A stretch of DNA of 31,608 nucleotides from a virus, in IMG/VR virus record IMGVR_UViG_3300023227_000002, positions 1-31,608 of that record; one strand, 5' to 3'. This document shows positions 6,597 to 13,541 of the stretch, in pieces (position 1 is the first letter of the stretch; each line of letters begins with the position of its first letter). Below the pieces are notes generated by a model. It did not search any database, was not told where the DNA came from, and saw only the letters and a list, made by a program, of their open reading frames with translations. The translations under genes and the position numbers were made by a program.

Positions 6597-6747
6597 AGAA
6601 ACAAGTGAAGTTCAATTATATGCTTACAAAATTATTCTATTAACTCAAATTAATGAAAATAATAGATTGATAGAAGAAATAGATAAAAAACTAACCAGAC
6701 TACATAAAATAAAAGAAAAGGAACGTAATGCACAAACCAAGAACTAA
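6580..6747 (+). CDS. 55-residue coiled-coil protein
   Basis: ATG at 6580 with TAGGAGAGAATA before it; TAA at 6745-6747. The sequence is helical with heptad-like leucines (LIEEIDKKLTRLHKIKEKER). It overlaps its neighbours on both sides by 17-20 bases. Function unknown. Confidence 0.55.
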   Translation: MQLNLKETSEVQLYAYKIILLTQINENNRLIEEIDKKLTRLHKIKEKERNAQTKN

Positions 6748-7108
6748 TACCAATGTACTAGAGATTAACCAATCGCTTATAGAGTTAATGGCAGAATGGA
6801 GAATAAGTGAAAAAGATGATGAGTTAATCTTTACTAAAATTGTAGGATTGCAGCTAAAGAAGATTAGGCTAATAAAAGGTTACACGCAGACTAGAGTGGC
6901 CAAAGCAATTAATATAACCTTTCAACAAATTCAGAAATATGAAAGAGGAACTAACGAGGTTAAGAGTATAAATCTTAAAAAATTATCTGAATATTTTGAT
7001 GTTTCATTTGACTATTGGATTAAACCGATATTAGATGCTAACTTAACATTTTTAACAAAAAGGAGAGAGAATGTATATCCGTTCAAACAAGACTTCGTGG
7101 CAAGATAA
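6728..7108 (+). CDS. XRE-family (Cro/CI-type) transcriptional regulator
   Basis: 126 residues. The HTH_3 domain spans about residues 35-98: GLQLKKIRLIKGYTQTRVAK, AINITFQQIQKYERGTNEV, INLKKLSEYFDVSFDYWI. The recognition helix TFQQIQKYERG is typical of alphaproteobacterial XRE proteins, which is one hint to the host. There is no peptidase or large dimerisation domain, so it is not a CI-like cleavable repressor. It lies mid-way in the early operon rather than divergently transcribed. It is a plausible binder of the TGTTAA/TTAACA inverted repeats (inference). Confidence 0.85.
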   Translation: MHKPRTNTNVLEINQSLIELMAEWRISEKDDELIFTKIVGLQLKKIRLIKGYTQTRVAKAINITFQQIQKYERGTNEVKSINLKKLSEYFDVSFDYWIKPILDANLTFLTKRRENVYPFKQDFVAR

Positions 7109-7259
7109 AAGAATCCAAGCCATGAATAAAATAATCAAACAAAACGATTATAAGACAGAAATGTTTATTGAAGAATATAACAGAGTATGTGTTTCAAAAG
7201 CAGAAAACAAAAAACAATATAAGGGAGAGAAAAATGTCAGTAATAACAAGAGAAGATAA
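7071..7259 (+). CDS. Small basic hypothetical protein
   Basis: 62 residues, with AAAAAGGAGAGAGA immediately before the ATG. The start lies 38 bases inside the XRE gene and the end 26 bases inside the nuclease gene. Charged and basic (TSWQDKRIQAMNKIIKQNDY). Function unknown. Confidence 0.55.
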   Translation: MYIRSNKTSWQDKRIQAMNKIIKQNDYKTEMFIEEYNRVCVSKAENKKQYKGEKNVSNNKRR

Positions 7260-8013
7260 ACACAAAAACGTAATAGAGTTTAGACCTTTAGATAAAAGGT
7301 ATAGATACAAAGTTAATGGAGAAGTTAAAAGAGGTGTAACGACCTTGATAGGTGCTAGATTTGGTAAAGCACCACTTATGTTATGGGCTAAAAAATTACC
7401 TCTAACTGCTTTAGAATGGCAATTAGAAAGTGAAGGTAAGTCTAAAGATTATATCTATAACTTCATTGATAGTCTTAAAAAGAAAATCGCAGAACTTGAA
7501 ATCAAAGATGCTACAACAGGAACATTAATGCACTCTTATTGTGAAGATTATGTTAATGAAAAAAAAGTTGTGCCACCTACAACAGAACCTTTAATGACTA
7601 TGTTTGCTAAGTTCACTAATTGGTGGGATAGCAAAGGTTATAAAGTTCTAGCAACAGAACAGACTTGCTACTCACAAGAATTAGATGTGTGTGGTACTTT
7701 TGATGTTATCGTTGAAGATAAAAATGGTAAGACTCTGTTATTAGATTTTAAAACATCTAAGGCATTTTACCCAGATCAACCAATACAAATTGCTACCTAT
7801 AAAAAGCTAATAGAAGATTCTAGTAACTTAAAAATTGATAGTTATGGAATAATCAAGATACCTAAAGACCCAACAGAGGAAATATCTTTACGTATGTATG
7901 AGCCTAAACCAAGTTATTTAAAAGGGTTTAAGGCTTGTAAATTTCTCGATACTTTTGAACGAGATTTTTTGAAAAGAAACAATGAGTACAACAAACTAAA
8001 AAAAAGGAAATAA
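7234..8013 (+). CDS. PD-(D/E)XK nuclease, RecB/Cas4-like exonuclease
   Basis: 259 residues from the ATG at 7234, chosen because AAGGGAGAGAAAA precedes it; a longer in-frame start at 7168 has no such signal. Motifs run in order: GTLMHSYCED with H100 and E104, D157 in CGTFDVIVED, the core LLLDFKTSK with D171 and K173, and QIATY (185-189), the Q-x3-Y of RecB-type nucleases. It probably resects DNA ends to make single strands for recombination. It is followed two bases later by an SSB-like gene, matching the exonuclease/SSB pairs of phage recombination modules. No RecT/Beta-type annealase was recognised. Confidence 0.85.
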   Translation: MSVITREDKHKNVIEFRPLDKRYRYKVNGEVKRGVTTLIGARFGKAPLMLWAKKLPLTALEWQLESEGKSKDYIYNFIDSLKKKIAELEIKDATTGTLMHSYCEDYVNEKKVVPPTTEPLMTMFAKFTNWWDSKGYKVLATEQTCYSQELDVCGTFDVIVEDKNGKTLLLDFKTSKAFYPDQPIQIATYKKLIEDSSNLKIDSYGIIKIPKDPTEEISLRMYEPKPSYLKGFKACKFLDTFERDFLKRNNEYNKLKKRK

Positions 8014-8015
8014 AC

Positions 8016-8480
8016 ATGTATCAAAATAATAAATCAAGTTATTCAATGCCATTCTGTGGTCTTACATTAAAGCTGTATGAAACAGGAAAGAAATCACCAA
8101 GCTATGAATATTCTGCTTCATCAACTAAAGCTAAATTTATGTGTAGCTTAACGCAAAAATTATATTCAATTAGCGAAGTGATGGATTGGTATAATACTCC
8201 AGAAGTTCAGGCTTATGCTAAAGCTGGTTACAATCTTAAATGGGGTTCTAAAATTCAACAAGCTAAAGAAACTAAATATGGTGCTGACACCGAGCAAGTT
8301 GTTTGTCTTTACATGGTTAAGCCATATCAAGGTGGCCAGAATGTTGATGGTATGAAACCTATTGGTCAAACTGTTCCACAGTACACAGCACAACCAATGA
8401 CACAGGCTCAACCCTCTGCACCAGATAATGCACATCCTGTTAATAATATATCTGATATGGACGACGAGATTCCATTTTAA
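8016..8480 (+). CDS. ssb: SSB-like single-stranded DNA-binding protein
   Basis: 154 residues. The N-terminal 105 or so could form a beta-rich OB-like domain (SYSMPFCGLTLKLYE, EQVVCLYMVKPYQGG). A disordered Gln/Pro-rich linker (QTVPQYTAQPMTQAQPSAP) follows, and the C-terminus is DMDDEIPF, the classic acidic SSB tail that docks partner proteins. The tail and linker make the call; the fold itself is diverged. It probably works with the nuclease at 7234. Confidence 0.75.
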   Translation: MYQNNKSSYSMPFCGLTLKLYETGKKSPSYEYSASSTKAKFMCSLTQKLYSISEVMDWYNTPEVQAYAKAGYNLKWGSKIQQAKETKYGADTEQVVCLYMVKPYQGGQNVDGMKPIGQTVPQYTAQPMTQAQPSAPDNAHPVNNISDMDDEIPF

Positions 8481-8482
8481 TT

Positions 8483-8701
8483 ATGGTCGATAAAGTAAGC
8501 GATACACACTATAAACTTGTTAGCGAGGTCTATGAATTAAAAAAAGACTTCGCTATTAAGTTAGAGGAAATACAGGCATTGTATTTAGAAGTTAAACAAC
8601 AAAGAAATTTAGCTGAAAAATACGAGTTAGAAAACAAACATTTAAAACAACAAATAAAACAACTAGAGGAAGAACAAGAGGACTTGTTAAACTACCCATG
8701 A
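8483..8701 (+). CDS. 72-residue coiled-coil protein
   Basis: Nearly all heptad-like helix (YLEVKQQRNLAEKYELENKH, LKQQIKQLEEEQEDLL). It starts two bases after the SSB-like stop and overlaps the next ATG (ATGA). Role unknown. Confidence 0.6.
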   Translation: MVDKVSDTHYKLVSEVYELKKDFAIKLEEIQALYLEVKQQRNLAEKYELENKHLKQQIKQLEEEQEDLLNYP

Positions 8702-8874
8702 TTATCTTTGGAAAGCCAATACATAGAAAATGGAATAGACTTGTAGTAAAAACAGTTGCTATAATATTTGTGATTGTTATATCAATAGGGTTAATGTCTT
8801 GTGATAAACTAGAATTTGACCCTACTACAAGTGCTGTTAAATATTTAATTAAGAATAAAAATAAAGGAGAGTAA
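8698..8874 (+). CDS. 58-residue predicted lipoprotein
   Basis: ATG at 8698-8700 overlaps the previous TGA; TAA at 8872-8874. A basic N-terminus (PIHRKWNRLVVK) precedes a hydrophobic stretch (TVAIIFVIVISIGLMSC) ending in a lipobox-like LMSC with Cys35. The mature peptide is only 24 residues. It could be a lipoprotein or a single-span protein. The size recalls o-spanins, but it lies in the early block away from the endolysin, so the role is open. Confidence 0.5.
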   Translation: MIIFGKPIHRKWNRLVVKTVAIIFVIVISIGLMSCDKLEFDPTTSAVKYLIKNKNKGE

Positions 8875-8877
8875 ATA

Positions 8878-9081
8878 ATGAGTAATGTAATAGAAAATGA
8901 AGTTTTAACAAAAATAGAAACAAAATTAGATAAATCAATATCTGATTTAGAAAATATTAAAGACAATAAATTATTAAAAATTATTGATGATTTAGAGGGT
9001 ATAAAACAAATAATAATTCTTAATGATTTGGAAAGAATGTCTGGTCAAATAAAATGGCTTAATAAAAAGGAGAGTAAATAA
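8878..9081 (+). CDS. Small helical hypothetical protein
   Basis: 67 residues, with AAAGGAGAGTAAATA before the ATG. Acidic, heptad-like (TKIETKLDKSISDLENIKDN). It overlaps the next start by one base. Function unknown. Confidence 0.6.
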   Translation: MSNVIENEVLTKIETKLDKSISDLENIKDNKLLKIIDDLEGIKQIIILNDLERMSGQIKWLNKKESK

Positions 9082-9299
9082 TGAGTTTTGATCTTATAAC
9101 TGATCTTGAATTTAATGGACAATTAACTATTAAATCAACTGATAGTAAAAATAAAACAATAGATATAAATTTTGAGTTTGGTACACAAAATCTTAATGGT
9201 CAGATTATATCTTTTTCAGGAACAAGAGGTAAAATTTATATTGAAGAAATACTTAAATCAATGTGTGAAGCTGGTTTAGAAACAATAAAGAGGCAATAA
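9081..9299 (+). CDS. Small hypothetical protein
   Basis: 72 residues, with AAAAAGGAGAGTAAATA before the ATG. It looks beta-rich in the first two thirds (LEFNGQLTIKSTDSKNKTID) with a C-terminal helix (YIEEILKSMCEAGLETIKRQ). It overlaps the next ATG by one base. No family recognised. Confidence 0.6.
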   Translation: MSFDLITDLEFNGQLTIKSTDSKNKTIDINFEFGTQNLNGQIISFSGTRGKIYIEEILKSMCEAGLETIKRQ

Positions 9300-9637
9300 T
9301 GAGTAATCAATTAAGTAATAAATCATATGAAGAACTAGAAAAGGCATCTAATGAATGGAGTATAGCACATGGTAAAGTTATAATTCTAAATGAAGGTCTT
9401 AAAGCTACTTATTCTAAATGTTTCTTAAAACATAAATTAGATTCAAAAACAAATTTAGAAGCTGAACATAAAGCTAGAACAGATGATGATTATAAAAAAA
9501 TTGTTGAAGTTTATGCAGAAGCTGAAATGGTATTAGTTAAGGCCAGATACCATTATAATAATTTGGATAAGTATGTGAGTCTTAAACAATCTGAATTAAA
9601 AAGAGATTTAGCTTTAAATGGAAAACAACCGACTTAA
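9299..9637 (+). CDS. Helical hypothetical protein
   Basis: 112 residues, all helix by eye, with heptad-like and Ala-rich segments (SYEELEKASNEWSIAHGKVI; VEVYAEAEMVLVKARYHYNN). Starts and stops overlap neighbours by one base. It resembles small conserved helical proteins of phage recombination blocks, but this is only an impression. Confidence 0.6.
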   Translation: MSNQLSNKSYEELEKASNEWSIAHGKVIILNEGLKATYSKCFLKHKLDSKTNLEAEHKARTDDDYKKIVEVYAEAEMVLVKARYHYNNLDKYVSLKQSELKRDLALNGKQPT

Positions 9638-9960
9638 TGCAAATATTATATAATCAAGATATTCAGGTAATGCCAGACCCTCAAAGTAGAAGTAAAAAAG
9701 TTATTCATATTATCGCTAATACTATTCAATTTTCAAAAGATACCCCAGTATATGTAGTAGAAAAAAATTTAACTTTAAAAAAATTGCGATCTTCTGTTAC
9801 AAATTTATATAAAAAATATCTTTTAGAAAAAAGACTTAACGAAATAATGGAAACAGAACAAAAAAAGTATAGTAATCATGCTTGTAATTATTGTGATTAT
9901 TGTACCTTTAATGTTAATTATATAAATTATATAAAAAAGAAATTTAATGAATTTCACTAA
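9637..9960 (+). CDS. Hypothetical protein with C-terminal Cys cluster
   Basis: 107 residues, last gene of the rightward block. The N-terminal half is mixed; near the end is NHACNYCDYCTFNVNY, with three Cys in CxxCxxC spacing and a nearby His, which could bind a metal. Function unknown. Confidence 0.6.
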   Translation: MQILYNQDIQVMPDPQSRSKKVIHIIANTIQFSKDTPVYVVEKNLTLKKLRSSVTNLYKKYLLEKRLNEIMETEQKKYSNHACNYCDYCTFNVNYINYIKKKFNEFH

Positions 9961-10064
9961 CAAGAATTGGATTGCTCCCTTGTTTATCAGTTAGTGAATA
10001 GAGTTATTAGCGAGAGTTAATAATTTGGTCTATGGGTGGTTTGCTCTCTTTCTCCACCCTAGAT
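9961..10064. terminator. Convergent intergenic region; weak terminator candidate
   Basis: 104 bases where rightward and leftward transcripts meet. It contains the inverted repeat GGGTGG (10034-10039)/CCACCC (10054-10059) with a 14-nt loop. No run of T follows on either strand, so a factor-independent terminator is not convincing; Rho-dependent or bidirectional termination is possible. Confidence 0.35.
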
Positions 10065-10304
10065 TTAATGTCTAGTTATTTCAAAATACTTTAAGCTAGT
10101 TTTAGATGTAATGGGAGTTTCTGTATAATTATAATCTATCAGATCAACTTCAGGATTCTTTTGTATATCATAAATCATTCTAAGAAGTTTAGTTTTGTTT
10201 GGAACAACATCTATAAATCTAAAATTTACAAAATGACCATAAGGATTGTAAGCAGTTTCTAATCTAAATTCTAAATCTATAATTACTGCGTCTGGTAATT
10301 TCAT
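10065..10304 (-). CDS. Hypothetical protein, last leftward gene
   Basis: 79 residues, mixed alpha/beta by eye (PDAVIIDLEFRLETAYNPYG; LLRMIYDIQKNPEVDLIDYN). No recognised family or membrane segment. It lies 12 bases after the holin-like gene. Function unknown. Confidence 0.6.
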   Translation of the reverse strand: MKLPDAVIIDLEFRLETAYNPYGHFVNFRFIDVVPNKTKLLRMIYDIQKNPEVDLIDYNYTETPITSKTSLKYFEITRH

Positions 10305-10316
10305 TTAAAGACTATA

Positions 10317-10694
10317 CTATTTTTTTTTAAATGCTGAAACACCTTTAATACCTAAAATAGAAGAATATCCACCTATTATTAAGCCTTGTAACCATAATGG
10401 AAATTTATTTACCTGTTCAAAGAAAGCATCAAGTTTAATTATAATTTCAGGGTCATTTGAAAAAATTCCCCAAGCAGCTACCAATAAAGGAATTGAAATC
10501 AAGATTAATACGATTTCGTCTTTTAGATCGTTTGCTTGATGTTGTTTGACAGTTTTAACCATCTCAATCTCTCCATCAATAACTCTCTGCATTTGTTTCT
10601 TTTCAGCAATAGATTCTAATACTTTAGTTTCTTTTCTGTTTTTATAAATAGTTCCAGCAGTTGATATTCCGAATTTTATTAATGATAACCACAT
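10317..10694 (-). CDS. Putative holin (GTA/3TM-like membrane protein)
   Basis: 125 residues. An amphipathic N-terminal region (LIKFGISTAGTIYKNRKETK), a charged middle, then two hydrophobic segments at about 63-78 (IVLILISIPLLVAAWG) and 100-118 (LWLQGLIIGGYSSILGIKG), ending in a lysine-rich tail. Layout and composition match holins of the three-TM/gene-transfer-agent type as I recall them. A holin would form the inner-membrane lesion that frees the endolysin at 12641-13126, about 2 kb upstream in the same transcript. Confidence 0.6.
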   Translation of the reverse strand: MWLSLIKFGISTAGTIYKNRKETKVLESIAEKKQMQRVIDGEIEMVKTVKQHQANDLKDEIVLILISIPLLVAAWGIFSNDPEIIIKLDAFFEQVNKFPLWLQGLIIGGYSSILGIKGVSAFKKK

Positions 10695-10695
10695 A

Positions 10696-10773
10696 TTATA
10701 TACTTCCTGTTACAAATATTATTGTTGCCCAATATAACACAAGAATAGAATAAATTAAATAAGTGAAGTTCAT
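10696..10773 (-). CDS. 25-residue single-span membrane peptide
   Basis: ATG at 10773, TAA at 10698-10696. MNFTYLIYSILVLYWATIIF then VTGSI is one hydrophobic helix, two bases before the holin-like start. AAGAG precedes the ATG. It might assist lysis (inference). Its shortness keeps confidence low. Confidence 0.35.
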   Translation of the reverse strand: MNFTYLIYSILVLYWATIIFVTGSI

Positions 10774-10812
10774 TCACTCTTAATATTCTTTATTTTTTAT
10801 TTTGCAATTAAA

Positions 10813-11226
10813 TTACAAACCATATTCTATAATTTCTCTAATTTCATGGTAAGTTAAATTGCTTTGTGCGTTACTTAACAATTCATTTAATCTTTCTAAA
10901 TGTATTTTCTTTCTTGATAAACTTGCTTTTATTTGTCTTTTTAAATGACCAGCAAGTTCATTTAATTCTTCTTCGTCCCATTCAGGCATAGAAATTATAT
11001 CTTTATGTCTTTGGCTAACTTTGTCATATAAAATATAACAACATTCTATAAATTCAGGATTTACAGTTCCTAGTAAAGAATTACATTCTCTACAAGTTGG
11101 TAAAACTTCATTTCTTTTATAACTTCTTTTTTTACCAGAATTAGCTACAGATTCTTTATAATGGTGTCTTTCTTTTCCAATATCTCCACAATAGATACAA
11201 ATGCTTATATTAAATTTATTTGACAT
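10813..11226 (-). CDS. HNH-like endonuclease
   Basis: 137 residues. Zinc and catalytic pattern near the N-terminus: CIYCGDIGKERHHYKE (about residues 10-25) and VLPTCRECNSLLG (about 41-53), giving paired CxxC and a HH. This is the shape of HNH homing or packaging-associated nucleases. The C-terminal half is helical and charged. It stands immediately after its own promoter-like region (11250-11282). It could be a mobile free-standing HNH gene or a phage DNA-processing nuclease. Confidence 0.65.
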   Translation of the reverse strand: MSNKFNISICIYCGDIGKERHHYKESVANSGKKRSYKRNEVLPTCRECNSLLGTVNPEFIECCYILYDKVSQRHKDIISMPEWDEEELNELAGHLKRQIKASLSRKKIHLERLNELLSNAQSNLTYHEIREIIEYGL

Positions 11227-11249
11227 TTACGATTTAAAGCCTTTTATTT

Positions 11250-11282
11250 ATTATATATGTTAAATTAACATAACTATCAAAT
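11250..11282 (-). promoter_or_regulatory. Putative leftward promoter with palindromic operator in the spacer
   Basis: Minus-strand TTGATA (11280-11275), then TATATA (11257-11252) at 17-bp spacing or TATAAT (11255-11250) at 19. Between them is the palindrome TATGTTAA-A-TTAACATA (11256-11272). The flanking 11-mer ATTTGATAGTT (11282-11272) is identical to that of the early promoter at 5461. The ATG at 11226 follows after a short leader. Confidence 0.55.
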
Positions 11283-11293
11283 TTTAAAATAGG

Positions 11294-11349
11294 CACTACT
11301 CTAAGAGCCTCTATGGACGTTTAAATGATATATTAGAGCAGATTTAGTG
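11294..11349. other. Long imperfect inverted repeat in an intergenic region
   Basis: CACTACTCTAA (11294-11304) pairs with TTAGAG (11333-11338) and TAGTG (11345-11349) across a 6-nt bulge, leaving a 28-nt loop. In the leftward transcript the stem is followed shortly by TATTTT. It may be an attenuator or terminator placed just before the promoter at 11250-11282. There is no gene here. Confidence 0.4.
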
Positions 11350-11360
11350 TTCAATTTGTA

Positions 11361-11606
11361 TTATTTGTTTTCTTTTAACTTATCTATTAAAAGTTGTGCA
11401 TAATGAATAGCTTTTTCAATATCTTGAATTTGTAAATCTGTATTTTGATTTTTCTTATTATATCTTGAAATATATTTAACTATATTACCTTGATACCAAT
11501 TAAAATTATTAGAATATACATAATCAGATACTTGAATAGGCATATCTTTATAATGTGAACCACCTATCTGCTTTAAAATGGCTCTATGAGGCTTTAACCT
11601 ATACAA
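11361..11606 (-). CDS. DUF3310-family protein
   Basis: 81 residues. QIGGSHYKDMPIQVSDYVYS, then FNWYQGNIVKYISRY and DIEKAIHYAQLLIDKL are the conserved blocks of DUF3310, a small family common in phages and sometimes labelled nucleotide-kinase-like without proof. The start is probably TTG at 11606-11604, since no ATG precedes the conserved block; it overlaps the phosphoesterase end by 8 bases. Confidence 0.75.
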   Translation of the reverse strand: MYRLKPHRAILKQIGGSHYKDMPIQVSDYVYSNNFNWYQGNIVKYISRYNKKNQNTDLQIQDIEKAIHYAQLLIDKLKENK

Positions 11607-12300
11607 TTTTACCTATCCAGTTACCCTTTTTATCTAAAACCATTGGAAGTAGTCTTGGAATACCCTCTAGGATAATTCCACACCCAATAATGAATCTTGT
11701 TCTAAAATTTTTAGCATATTCAAATGCCATTGATTTTTGATTAGTTAAACAACCTACATTCATTCCAAAAAATAAATTATCTGGGTTGGCCCACCAACTG
11801 ATAACAAATTTTGTATGATAATGACCTTGTACTGCACTCATTCCCATAGATTGTGAAACTTTTAAAATATCAGCACTCATACCATGAGTAAAAAAGCACC
11901 TTTGACCATTAGACATAGTTAAAGTTAAGTTATCTACCCACTTCCATTTTTTAGTACCTAAAAAATCTCCATAAGATTTAATAAATTGTTTAGACATTCC
12001 ATATTTTAATGCTCGTCTAAATACTAAACTACTATGGTTACTATCTACTTCTGTAACTTCTGGGAATATTGTTTCTAGTTCTTTAATATATTTTCTTGCT
12101 AAATTAAGTTCGTCTCCAGCACTAGGTAAATCTGGGTTAGAGTCGTGCATAGATATTGCGTGAAAGTCTAAGCTATCGCCTATGTTAATTATTCTATCTG
12201 GCTTAAATTGTTTTTTGATTTCTTTTAAAAATTTGATTGAGTCCTTATGATGATAAGGAATGTGCATATCTGAAATAACAAGTATTCTTTTATTCTTCAT
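11599..12300 (-). CDS. Calcineurin-like metallophosphoesterase
   Basis: 233 residues with the metal-binding signature in order: SDMH (D11, H13), GDSLDFH (D42), DSNHSS (Asn-His about 88-89), FTHGMSAD, and GHYHT. These are the five blocks of the calcineurin-like fold, which uses two metals to hydrolyse phosphoesters. The substrate is unknown; phage members may act on DNA ends, nucleotides or host signals (inference). It is upstream of DUF3310 in the same transcript. Confidence 0.85.
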   Translation of the reverse strand: MKNKRILVISDMHIPYHHKDSIKFLKEIKKQFKPDRIINIGDSLDFHAISMHDSNPDLPSAGDELNLARKYIKELETIFPEVTEVDSNHSSLVFRRALKYGMSKQFIKSYGDFLGTKKWKWVDNLTLTMSNGQRCFFTHGMSADILKVSQSMGMSAVQGHYHTKFVISWWANPDNLFFGMNVGCLTNQKSMAFEYAKNFRTRFIIGCGIILEGIPRLLPMVLDKKGNWIGKIV

Positions 12301-12340
12301 ACAGTTATAAGTTGTACTAATTTCTAGCTATTTGTAAAGA

Positions 12341-12532
12341 CTATAAACCTGATAGGGTTATAATTAAATACCCCATAGCACTAATTAATGAACCAGTACA
12401 AATTAGTAAAATCTTTTCTACTCGTTTTACTCTTTCTTCTATTGAATTAATTTTATCGTGAGTTAATTTTTGCATTATTCGACATAGTTTTTCGTGAGAT
12501 TCTATTTTTTGTAATGCGTTTGATTTAACCAT
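12341..12532 (-). CDS. Coiled-coil plus C-terminal membrane span; possible lysis accessory
   Basis: 63 residues: a charged helix (THDKINSIEERVKRVEKILL) then a hydrophobic segment to the C-terminus (ICTGSLISAMGYLIITLSGL). This is the XhlA-type layout, a small membrane-associated partner of lysis proteins. It lies downstream of the endolysin with one tiny gene between. A role in lysis is inferred from layout and position. Confidence 0.5.
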   Translation of the reverse strand: MVKSNALQKIESHEKLCRIMQKLTHDKINSIEERVKRVEKILLICTGSLISAMGYLIITLSGL

Positions 12533-12639
12533 TAGTATTTTTTGTTTCTTTTTTTCATAGCTGAATCTTTCATCAGTTTGCCATTTGGCATTCTATGATA
12601 ACCTTTAGGAACTTTTTTAGTTTTAGTTTTTTTAGCCAT
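12532..12639 (-). CDS. 35-residue Lys-rich small protein
   Basis: ATG at 12639, one base after the endolysin stop; TAA at 12534-12532 overlaps the next ATG. The product contains KVPKGYHRMPNGKLMKDSAM, a pattern I recall from other marine phages, with Lys-rich ends. Function unknown. Confidence 0.55.
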   Translation of the reverse strand: MAKKTKTKKVPKGYHRMPNGKLMKDSAMKKRNKKY

Positions 12640-12640
12640 A

Positions 12641-13126
12641 TTAATTACTTAATTTTCCACCAGACCATTTAGCCTCTGGTAATCCATTAATATAGTTTTT
12701 TCCATCAAATGTCAAAACTTGCTTTCTATTTGAGTCTTGATTGAAACTACAATGAACCCAACCTGAATTAGCACCCTCATCTTCTTTCCAATACTCTAAA
12801 ATTAATTGGTCAAAGTCTGTATTGTTTTGAATCCATAAAGCTAGTTCTAAATTACTTACACCAGCTATTTCAAAATCAACAGCTTGTCCTTTTGTATGTT
12901 GTGAGGTTTTAGAAGAATTAATTGCTACACATAATTCCTCACTACGATAGCCACTTGTAACTATAATTGGTTTGTCAAATTTTGCTCGTACTAATTCTAA
13001 TACTCCATAACATAAATCAGTAAGGTTTTTAATTTCTCCACTACCAGCTTTGTTTTTTATACCCAATCTAATTGCAGTAGAGGACTTTTCAAATTCTTCT
13101 AATTTAAAGTGTTTTGAAAGTTGCAT
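12641..13126 (-). CDS. Endolysin, peptidase M15-type (VanY/DD-peptidase-like)
   Basis: 161 residues. The zinc site of Peptidase_M15_3 is intact: SGYRSEELCVAIN, SQHTKGQAVDFEI with H77 and D84, and GWVHCSF with H125. The N-terminus (LSKHFKLEEFEKSS) is the usual start of this family. It should cut peptidoglycan cross-links at lysis; with no signal peptide it needs a holin. AGGAG precedes the start (gagtttt spacing). No separate wall-binding domain, as usual for phages of Gram-negative hosts. Confidence 0.88.
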   Translation of the reverse strand: MQLSKHFKLEEFEKSSTAIRLGIKNKAGSGEIKNLTDLCYGVLELVRAKFDKPIIVTSGYRSEELCVAINSSKTSQHTKGQAVDFEIAGVSNLELALWIQNNTDFDQLILEYWKEDEGANSGWVHCSFNQDSNRKQVLTFDGKNYINGLPEAKWSGGKLSN

Positions 13127-13158
13127 TTAAAACTCCTTATGAAAGTTGTTTAATTTTA

Positions 13159-13302
13159 TTATTTAGGATTATCTAATTTAACTTTAGCTACTGTGTCTTT
13201 CCAAGTAGTAGTACCATTCAGTAAGTCTTTGTATTGCATATCCATTTGGTCTTGAATTAATAAATAATCATATGCTCTTTTATTTATTGTTGTTATTGCC
13301 AT
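13159..13302 (-). CDS. 47-residue small hypothetical protein
   Basis: ATG at 13302 overlaps the previous stop (TAATG); TAA at 13161-13159. Sequence: helical N-terminus (KRAYDYLLIQDQMDMQYKDL) then TTTWKDTVAKVK. Between tail/DGR genes and the endolysin. Function unknown. Confidence 0.55.
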   Translation of the reverse strand: MAITTINKRAYDYLLIQDQMDMQYKDLLNGTTTWKDTVAKVKLDNPK

Positions 13303-13538
13303 TATTCAAAATCTTCTTTAGTAAATTCAAATCTTTCAATAGTAGATAAATCTTCTATATCAGTCCAAATAGGTTCTAATTTTTCACCATCATAATTAGG
13401 TTCATTATAGTTATCAGGATAGGTTTGAGTATCTTGTTTTCTTGTAATACTTCCTTTTAATAAATTCATAAACTCTGTGTGTTCAGTAGTTCCTTGAATT
13501 TTATCTAAATCTTTTCTTGTGTTAATATTGTATTTCAT
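13302..13538 (-). CDS. Acidic small hypothetical protein
   Basis: 78 residues; N-terminal helix (NTRKDLDKIQGTTEHTEFMN) and an acidic, aromatic C-terminal half (IWTDIEDLSTIERFEFTKED). It starts three bases after the reverse transcriptase stop. It could be a tail-associated or chaperone-type protein by position, without further evidence. Confidence 0.6.
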   Translation of the reverse strand: MKYNINTRKDLDKIQGTTEHTEFMNLLKGSITRKQDTQTYPDNYNEPNYDGEKLEPIWTDIEDLSTIERFEFTKEDFE

Positions 13539-13541
13539 AAA

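Noticed and set aside
6728-7108. CI-type lysogeny repressor implying a temperate phage
   Set aside because: The protein has only an HTH domain, sits inside the early operon, and no integrase or attachment site was found. A lysogenic lifestyle cannot be claimed from it.
7168-7233. Longer N-terminus for the RecB/Cas4-like nuclease
   Set aside because: The ATG at 7234 has AAGGGAGAGAAAA in front, and the extra 22 residues coincide with the end of the 7071-7259 gene.
8592-8966. Leftward hydrophobic 124-codon frame resembling a membrane protein
   Set aside because: It is antisense to three tightly coupled rightward genes with good ribosome-binding sites. Hydrophobicity is a by-product of reading Lys/Glu-rich genes backwards.
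10034-10059. GGGTGG/CCACCC repeat as an intrinsic terminator of both transcripts
   Set aside because: The stem is only 6 bp with a 14-nt loop and no T-run follows on either strand. Listed only as a weak candidate.
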